The translations under genes and the position numbers were made by a program. Positions 58,807 to 64,000 of a DNA stretch of 64,000 bases are shown piece after piece. The notes under the pieces were generated by a model. The model was not told the origin of the DNA and did no database searches. It saw nothing but the letters and a program-made list of their open reading frames with translations. Origin of the DNA: Alphaproteobacteria bacterium UBA3773 (lineage in GTDB: Bacteria > Pseudomonadota > Alphaproteobacteria > RF32 > CAG-239); contig DFFP01000009.1 of the NCBI GenBank assembly GCA_002372275.1, positions 1-64,000 of the forward strand, written 5' to 3'. Position 1 is the stretch's first letter; each line of letters opens with the position of its first letter.

Positions 58807-60252
58807 TCAGAACTCAATAAAATTTGAATTTTTTTGTTTCGTTTTTGTTTTGATATTGGAGTTCTGTTTTGAAGAAATTTTTAATTTTTTTAAGATTCTG
58901 TCTTTAACGCGAGAAAATGCTTTTTCATTTGCTTTCATTTTGTTTTCATGCTCGGTAATGTTGCCACGCCCCAATCCCCATTGTTTCATTTTTTCGAACC
59001 ATTTATTTTTAGGCATTTTCCATCCCATGGACAGAATATCATTCGGTACGATTCCTTTAATTTTGACACGTAAATTATGCGCTGATTTTTTGATTTGTTC
59101 ATCAACGATTTTTGGGTCTTCCCATTTGTTGAATTTGTGTTGCATGGCAGATAAAATTTTCAGAACCGAGGCGACCTTTGTATCTGTTCCGGCAAGCTCA
59201 TTTGCAACGTTTGGATACGAATACACAAGAGAAATCGGAAGTAAGCACTTGTATTCATCAGGATATTCTCCCAGATTTGAATGATATCTGGTTTCGGGAT
59301 CATCACGATAAGGGTGAGCCAAACAATTGCCGATGATGATATCTTTGGCAATACCGTCTAAATTGTCATAAGAAAAATATCTTTTCTTTTCATCGGTTTC
59401 AACAGGTGTATCTGCAATATAAAAATTCGTTCCGGCAACTTTTTTCTCATCTTCCATTTGTTGAAATTTAAGCGAAAATTCAGATGCAATACGCGTCTGA
59501 TAAGCCGGATATGTGAACATCATGAAATTGACGTCTTTCTTTTGATCAAAAAATTTATTACGAATTTCGCCAAGTAATTTAATATTGTCTGCCGCTGAAA
59601 CATCATTCGGTGTGACCAAACATTCTTTTAAAATGTCTTTACTAACACCGAGTGCTTCAAAATAATGCTTATACATCTCAACTTCGGAACCGACATTAAA
59701 TTTGAGATCTTTATTTTCAAAATTGGTGTTACCTTGATTATCGTGCAAACCGAGGAAAATAATTTTTTTAGGCTTTCCCGTTTTTAAAAAGTCATTATAC
59801 CAAGACCAAACGGCGGCCTCAGCAGACCCGGGGTGACCCGAAAACACGACAAGCGCATCCACTTCTTGAGGAACATCCATATAATCTGCTCCTTTGATCT
59901 CACGCTTATAACCATCATAACGAATCGTTTCGCCTGCTTTGATGCGTCCTTTGTCTTCAGCTTCTAAAACGGTTTTCTTTTCAGCATCCGTTAAATGAAA
60001 AGTGAGCATATCCTTTAATTTATTTTCTTGAACGTGCTCTTTTGCCATATTAGCTAAAGCCACAATTCCTTTGTCCTGATTATTTTCAACCAAAGAAAGA
60101 GCATATTTAATATCTCTTTTAAGGAGAATAAAATCTTTTTGTGTATGTCCGCGCTCAGCCCATTCTTTTTGATCATAAGCGCTTAACGGTAAATCTTTTC
60201 CGTTTGTCATGTCTGTGACGATTTGTTCATAAATTGTGGGCGTATAAGACAT
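58807..60252 (-). CDS. YdcF/SanA-like DUF218 family protein with long C-terminus
   Basis: A 481-residue protein. The central region DALVVFSGHPGSAEAAVWSWY, then KKIIFLGLHDNQGNTNF, TPNDVSAADNIKLLGEI and VNFMMFTYPAYQTRI matches the Rossmann-like DUF218 fold (ElyC/SanA/YdcF). Most family members are 200-260 residues; here about 110 N-terminal and 180 C-terminal residues are added. No signal or TM segment is present, so it is cytoplasmic, unlike SanA. Possible SAM or nucleotide binding is only inferred from the fold. Confidence 0.72.
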   Translation of the reverse strand: MSYTPTIYEQIVTDMTNGKDLPLSAYDQKEWAERGHTQKDFILLKRDIKYALSLVENNQDKGIVALANMAKEHVQENKLKDMLTFHLTDAEKKTVLEAEDKGRIKAGETIRYDGYKREIKGADYMDVPQEVDALVVFSGHPGSAEAAVWSWYNDFLKTGKPKKIIFLGLHDNQGNTNFENKDLKFNVGSEVEMYKHYFEALGVSKDILKECLVTPNDVSAADNIKLLGEIRNKFFDQKKDVNFMMFTYPAYQTRIASEFSLKFQQMEDEKKVAGTNFYIADTPVETDEKKRYFSYDNLDGIAKDIIIGNCLAHPYRDDPETRYHSNLGEYPDEYKCLLPISLVYSYPNVANELAGTDTKVASVLKILSAMQHKFNKWEDPKIVDEQIKKSAHNLRVKIKGIVPNDILSMGWKMPKNKWFEKMKQWGLGRGNITEHENKMKANEKAFSRVKDRILKKLKISSKQNSNIKTKTKQKNSNFIEF

Positions 60253-60317
60253 CGAATTTCTCCTTTGATGCGAAATTTAATGTCAGTATACATATTTTTT
60301 GACAAAAATCAAGGATT

Positions 60318-61436
60318 TTAAACAAATTTTTCCGTGCGGAAATCTAAAATTTTTTGTTTGAACTCTTTATCTTTTTTCAAAGTTTCAAATGAGGGCATAT
60401 CAGTGGCATGAAGAGATTTTTGAATTTCAAAATTAAGACGCAGACGCTCGATATTTTTTTGTAAAATTTCTTTTAAGAATACTTTGTTTTCATCTGCTTC
60501 TAATTCTGTTAAAGCCGCTTCAAAAACCGATTCAAGACGTTCTTTGTTTTGAAACCGAGAAACATGATTTAGAAATAAAATCATGTCTTTTGCAAAGGGG
60601 GACTTTTCAAATAAAATATCTTTGTTTTGATGATAACATTTTGCAAAGTCGGAATATATTTTAGGGATTTTTAGGCGTTTTTCAATGTTTTGAATTTGCT
60701 CAAATGTTAAATCAGAAACAAACAGAGCGTATTTGATGACGGGTTTTAAAACTGAATCGTTTTGAAAGAGTTTTTGCCATTTTTGGATATGGCTTTGATA
60801 TAAAAGTTCAATTTCGGGCAAAATTTCGTTTAAGGCAAAGCACTCATGCATCGAAATGAGAAATTTTTCAAAATGCTTGGTTGTGAGTGCCTTTTCAAAT
60901 TCTTGAAAAATACGCTCGGGCGACAAATTTTTCAAATCACCCTTTGTGACCATTATTTTTGCGAGCTCTAACGTTTGAGAGGCAATTTCAAAGTCAAGCT
61001 GTGCAGAAAATCGACACATTCGAAGAACACGCAAGGGGTCTTCGGGAAAGTGTTTATCCGTGATATGGCGGATTATTTTGTTTTCAATATCGATTTTACC
61101 TCCGACCAAATCAATGAGTTCATGATTTTGCTCGTTATACATTAAAGCATTCATCGTAAAATCGCGGCGCAAAACATCTTCTTCTTTTGTAACGTCTTTG
61201 GAAAAATCAAACTTAAAATCGGTATGTTTTAAACCCGTTTTAATTTCGCGTCTGGCAAGAGCATATTCTTCTTTTGTAACGGGGTGCAAAAAGACCGGAA
61301 AATTTTTGCCGACCTCGATAAAACCGAGGTTTTTCATTTCATCGGGTGTTGCCCCGAAAACGACATAATCTTTGTCGCTTTGAGGGAGTTTTAAGAGCAT
61401 ATCGCGTACAGCACCGCCGACTAAATATATTTGCAT
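60318..61436 (-). CDS. cca: tRNA nucleotidyltransferase (CCA-adding)
   Basis: A 372-residue class II nucleotidyltransferase that adds or repairs the 3' CCA of tRNAs. IYLVGGAVRD at the N-terminus, DKDYVVFG with the metal-binding Asps, RRDFTMNALMYN and HFPEDPLRVLRMCRFSAQLDF are present. The C-terminal HD domain typical of E. coli-type enzymes is not obvious. ATG 61436 has GAAGG upstream and was preferred to GTG 61442. CCA is encoded in both tRNAs here, so it acts mainly in repair. Confidence 0.9.
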   Translation of the reverse strand: MQIYLVGGAVRDMLLKLPQSDKDYVVFGATPDEMKNLGFIEVGKNFPVFLHPVTKEEYALARREIKTGLKHTDFKFDFSKDVTKEEDVLRRDFTMNALMYNEQNHELIDLVGGKIDIENKIIRHITDKHFPEDPLRVLRMCRFSAQLDFEIASQTLELAKIMVTKGDLKNLSPERIFQEFEKALTTKHFEKFLISMHECFALNEILPEIELLYQSHIQKWQKLFQNDSVLKPVIKYALFVSDLTFEQIQNIEKRLKIPKIYSDFAKCYHQNKDILFEKSPFAKDMILFLNHVSRFQNKERLESVFEAALTELEADENKVFLKEILQKNIERLRLNFEIQKSLHATDMPSFETLKKDKEFKQKILDFRTEKFV

Positions 61437-61590
61437 TGACACCTTCTTTCAAACGAAAGATTAATGCATCTTATTGATAAAATCAATTTTTAAATAGCAT
61501 TGAGCTGATGCGAAAAATTAAATGCTTGACTATTGACTTGAAATGTCTTAAGAAAAAAATCAGTTTTAATCAATGGAGTGTGTAAACAAA

Positions 61591-62085
61591 ATGAAAAACT
61601 TTTTAAATGAATTCAAAAAATTTGCCATGCGCGGTAATGTGATTGACATGGCCGTCGGTATCATTATCGGTGCCGCTTTCGGTAAAATCGTTAATTCACT
61701 CGTAGAAGATGTTTTAATGCCCCCGATCGGACTTATTTTGGGTAAAGTTGATTTTTCAAATTTACAGCTGAATTTGTCTGAAGGTGTTGCTATTCGTTAC
61801 GGTGCATTTATCAATGCTTTAATCAGCTTTTTGATTGTGGCTTTTGCTGTGTTTTTGCTCATTAAAGCCATTAACACCATGCAAGAAAGATTGGATAAAA
61901 AAGAAGCCGCAGCTGAGGCAAAGGCGCCGACAACAAAAACATGTCCTTATTGCATGAGTGAAATTGCAATTGCTGCGACACGTTGTCCGCATTGTACATC
62001 TGAATTAAAAGATAAAACACAGCTGGCCTCAAAGGCTGCGCCTGCCACAGCAAAGCGCCGTCCCGGTCGTCCGAAGAAAAAATAA
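61591..62085 (+). CDS. mscL: Large-conductance mechanosensitive channel with zinc-ribbon and AT-hook tail
   Basis: A 164-residue protein. Residues 1-100 are a standard MscL with [20 protein letters not shown] (TM1), [14 protein letters not shown] and [19 protein letters not shown] (TM2), forming the pentameric osmotic-shock pore. The tail adds a zinc-ribbon (C118, C121, C132, C135; CPYC..CPHC) and then RRPGRPKKK, a canonical AT-hook core (RRPGRP, residues 156-161). Typical MscL is about 135 residues. ATG 61591 has GGAG 12 bases upstream. Confidence 0.9.
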   Translation: MKNFLNEFKKFAMRGNVIDMAVGIIIGAAFGKIVNSLVEDVLMPPIGLILGKVDFSNLQLNLSEGVAIRYGAFINALISFLIVAFAVFLLIKAINTMQERLDKKEAAAEAKAPTTKTCPYCMSEIAIAATRCPHCTSELKDKTQLASKAAPATAKRRPGRPKKK

Positions 62086-62094
62086 ATAAGGTTC

Positions 62095-62126
62095 AAGCGC
62101 CTGTGATCAAACAGGCGTTTTTTTTG
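62095..62126 (+). terminator. Terminator of mscL abutting hemW
   Basis: Stem CGCCTG/CAGGCG with an 8-base T run. The hemW ATG lies 3 bases beyond, so hemW has neither a leader nor a ribosome binding site unless the terminator is read through or the transcript starts within it. Confidence 0.85.
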
Positions 62127-62128
62127 CC

Positions 62129-63214
62129 ATGTTCAAACCGCTGTCCGTTTATTTTCACTGGCCTTATTGCAAGAGCAAATGCCCTTATTGCGACTTTTTT
62201 AAAAAAGTCCAAAAAAATGTTGATGAAACAAGCTTGGTAAAAGAATATATAAGTGAGCTTGAGTATTATCAAAATCTTGTGCCTCAAAGAAAAGTGCAAT
62301 CAATTTTTTTTGGTGGCGGAACACCCTCGCTGATGAACCCTAAAACGGTCGAAAAATTGATTGAAACGGTTTTTTGTCTTTGGAAACCTCAAGAAAATCT
62401 CGAAATTACCTTAGAGGCTAATCCGAATTCTGACAGGCCTCATTTGTTTTCTGATTTAAAAAATGCGGGGGTGAACAGGTTATCGCTTGGGGTGCAGGCC
62501 TTAAATGAAAGTGATTTGAAGTTTTTGGGGCGGACACATACATTAAAAGAGGCATACAAAAGCATTGATGAGGTGTTAAAAGTTTTTGATAATCACTCCA
62601 TCGATTTAATTTATTCAAGACCGCATCAAAAGCTTGAAGATTGGGAAAAAGAACTTCAACAGGCAGTTTCATTTGGTTTTAAGCATCTTTCGCTTTATCA
62701 GCTGACTATTGAGGAAGGAACTGTTTTTTTTAATAAAGGCGTGCAAGCGCTTGAAGATGAAAAAGCTTCAAAAATGTATCAAACAACGGTTGATTTTTTA
62801 AGAGAACATGGTTATCCGCGTTATGAAGTTTCAAATTTTGCAATGCCTGTTTATGAATCTATACACAATAAATGTTACTGGCAAGGTGATGATTATATCG
62901 GAATAGGTGAGAGTGCACATGGCAGATTAAATATAAGTGAGCAAAATTTTGCTTATGTTCATCCGCATATTTCAGAAAAATTAAGCTCTCATGAACGCGC
63001 CGAAGAATTGCTGATTATGGGCTTGAGGCTTCAAAAGGGAATAAATAAAACGCATTTTAAAGAAATTTGCGGCTTGGATTTTGACACTTTCATCGATCAG
63101 GAAAAACTTCACACGCTTGTGGCGGAAGGATTTTTAATCGACAAGCCAAATGTTTTGAGAGCAACCGATCAGGGATTTTTAGTCCTTGATAAGCTCGTTT
63201 TGGAACTTTTTTGA
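62129..63214 (+). CDS. hemW: Radical-SAM haem chaperone HemW
   Basis: A 361-residue HemN-like radical-SAM protein. PLSVYFHWPYCKSKCPYCDFF carries the CxxxCxxC cluster motif, followed by FFGGGTPSLMNPKTVEKLI, EANPNSDRP and GVNRLSLGVQALNES. The HemN residues for coproporphyrinogen oxidation are not evident; HemW proteins carry haem to target proteins. The ATG is preceded by a terminator and no ribosome binding site. Confidence 0.92.
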   Translation: MFKPLSVYFHWPYCKSKCPYCDFFKKVQKNVDETSLVKEYISELEYYQNLVPQRKVQSIFFGGGTPSLMNPKTVEKLIETVFCLWKPQENLEITLEANPNSDRPHLFSDLKNAGVNRLSLGVQALNESDLKFLGRTHTLKEAYKSIDEVLKVFDNHSIDLIYSRPHQKLEDWEKELQQAVSFGFKHLSLYQLTIEEGTVFFNKGVQALEDEKASKMYQTTVDFLREHGYPRYEVSNFAMPVYESIHNKCYWQGDDYIGIGESAHGRLNISEQNFAYVHPHISEKLSSHERAEELLIMGLRLQKGINKTHFKEICGLDFDTFIDQEKLHTLVAEGFLIDKPNVLRATDQGFLVLDKLVLELF

Positions 63215-63247
63215 TAAAAAAAACGGTTTTATAACTCAAAGACCTGC

Positions 63248-63275
63248 TTGAAATTATTTTAAAAAAATGTATACT
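63248..63275 (+). promoter_or_regulatory. Promoter predicted to give a leaderless mltB transcript
   Basis: TTGAAA (63248-63253), a 16-base spacer and TATACT (63270-63275). The ATG at 63283 lies 8 bases after the -10, so transcription should start at or next to the A of ATG. Confidence 0.6.
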
Positions 63276-63282
63276 TCTCGGT

Positions 63283-64000
63283 ATGGGACGAAAATTTAAT
63301 AAATTCTTTCAAGTTTTAATTTCCTTGATCGTTTTGACGGCGGTTTTGGTGCCGCTCAAAGTTTGGGCCGAAGAAAGCGAAGAAACACCGCCCAAAGAAT
63401 GGATGGATTTTTTAAGTAATCTCAAAAAAGATATGATTTCAAAAGGTATTTCTGAAAAAACGATCGAAAAAGCTTATGGCAACCGTTCGTATTATCACAA
63501 AAAACCTGAGGTTAAAGCGCTTGAACAAATGCAAGCCGAATTTATTTTAACTTCCACAGATTACATTAACAGAATTGTCACAAAATCAAGGGTTGAACAG
63601 GCACGCAAAAAATATAGAAAACTTCAAAAAAAATATGGCAAAATTGAAGAAGAATACGGGGTGCCTCTTTCGTATTTAACGGCATTTTGGGCTGTTGAAA
63701 CCAATTTCGGGCAAAATAAGGGAAAACATCATTTAATTGATAGTTTAACAAATTTAAGCTATAAAGGAAGGCGTGCAAAATTTTTCAAAAACGAGCTCTA
63801 TCACGTTTTGAAAATTATGGATAAATTTGACTTGTCGCATGAAAAAATCAAAGGCTCATGGGCCGGCGCTATGGGGCATTTTCAATTTATGCCCTCAACA
63901 TATAACGCTTATGCCAAAGATTATGATGGCGACGGGGTGGCTGATATTTGGGATGAGTTTTCAGACGCTTTGGCTTCAGCTGCCAACTATTTAAGCGATT
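63283..64000 (+). CDS. Lytic murein transglycosylase, MltB family (3' end outside window)
   Basis: The N-terminal 239 codons of a peptidoglycan-cleaving enzyme of the SLT_2/MltB fold. A signal peptide (MGRKFNKFF to KVWA) is followed by WMDFLSNLKKDMISKGIS, the catalytic Glu in AFWAVETNFGQNKG (about residue 146), and GSWAGAMGHFQFMPSTY and DYDGDGVADIWD, both diagnostic. The frame is open to the window end. It is a soluble periplasmic protein, since no lipobox is seen. No ribosome binding site precedes the ATG. Confidence 0.93.
   Translation, partial: MGRKFNKFFQVLISLIVLTAVLVPLKVWAEESEETPPKEWMDFLSNLKKDMISKGISEKTIEKAYGNRSYYHKKPEVKALEQMQAEFILTSTDYINRIVTKSRVEQARKKYRKLQKKYGKIEEEYGVPLSYLTAFWAVETNFGQNKGKHHLIDSLTNLSYKGRRAKFFKNELYHVLKIMDKFDLSHEKIKGSWAGAMGHFQFMPSTYNAYAKDYDGDGVADIWDEFSDALASAANYLSD

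Overview
This is a low-GC (roughly 35-40%) bacterial chromosome segment, most likely from a host-associated, gut-type alphaproteobacterium. Support for this is the miaB-phoH-ybeY-lnt-XRE-trmB gene order, two ELM1-family proteins (a family known from alphaproteobacteria and plant mitochondria) and many lipoprotein and outer-membrane genes. The species cannot be read from the sequence alone.

Layout. 1-11.3 kb: the end of glycogen phosphorylase, three minus-strand family 2 glycosyltransferases behind a structured leader, thrS, a family 4 glycosyltransferase, an alpha/beta hydrolase, an orphan DNA methyltransferase, a duplicated-domain protein and a phosphoethanolamine transferase. This looks like cell-envelope glycan and lipid A work. 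11.3-11.7 kb: tRNA-Gly with a duplicated 3' end. 11.7-29.9 kb: a compact podovirus-like prophage holding an S24 repressor, operator and late promoter, connector and portal, tail/stabilisation protein, GroES-like protein, terminase, scaffold, capsid, tail proteins, holin and an overlapping Rz/Rz1 spanin pair. It has no visible integrase or replication gene. Between capsid and tail genes lies a 3.9 kb cargo island: a MuF-lysozyme fusion resembling a polymorphic toxin, a truncated second toxin module, two related exported proteins that could be immunity proteins, and a BspA-like exported protein.

29.9-47.6 kb: an outer-membrane protein, an ELM1-like gene, a yejA-yejB peptide importer pair without yejE/yejF, accA, a second BspA-like gene, a cold-shock protein, tRNA-Gln (again with a duplicated 3' end), a second ELM1-like gene, a short-form dxs, a flavoprotein, exported proteins and rpsA. 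47.7-64 kb: truA interrupted by a 670-bp mini-island, an oxidoreductase, the trmB-XRE-lnt-ybeY-phoH-miaB cluster, a J-domain protein, cca, mscL, hemW and the start of an MltB-type transglycosylase.

The most interesting items are these. (1) Three copies of one RNA architecture (3.3, 24.1 and 37.8 kb) sit as terminator-bearing leaders of surface or exported-protein genes. Each has two 5' hairpins, a long-range stem, a pseudoknot from the second hairpin loop to just before the terminator, and clear compensatory base changes. (2) The prophage toxin/immunity island. (3) Three loci (tRNA-Gly, tRNA-Gln, truA) where a gene end is duplicated around a tiny insert that restores the gene, as if small non-autonomous islands integrate there.
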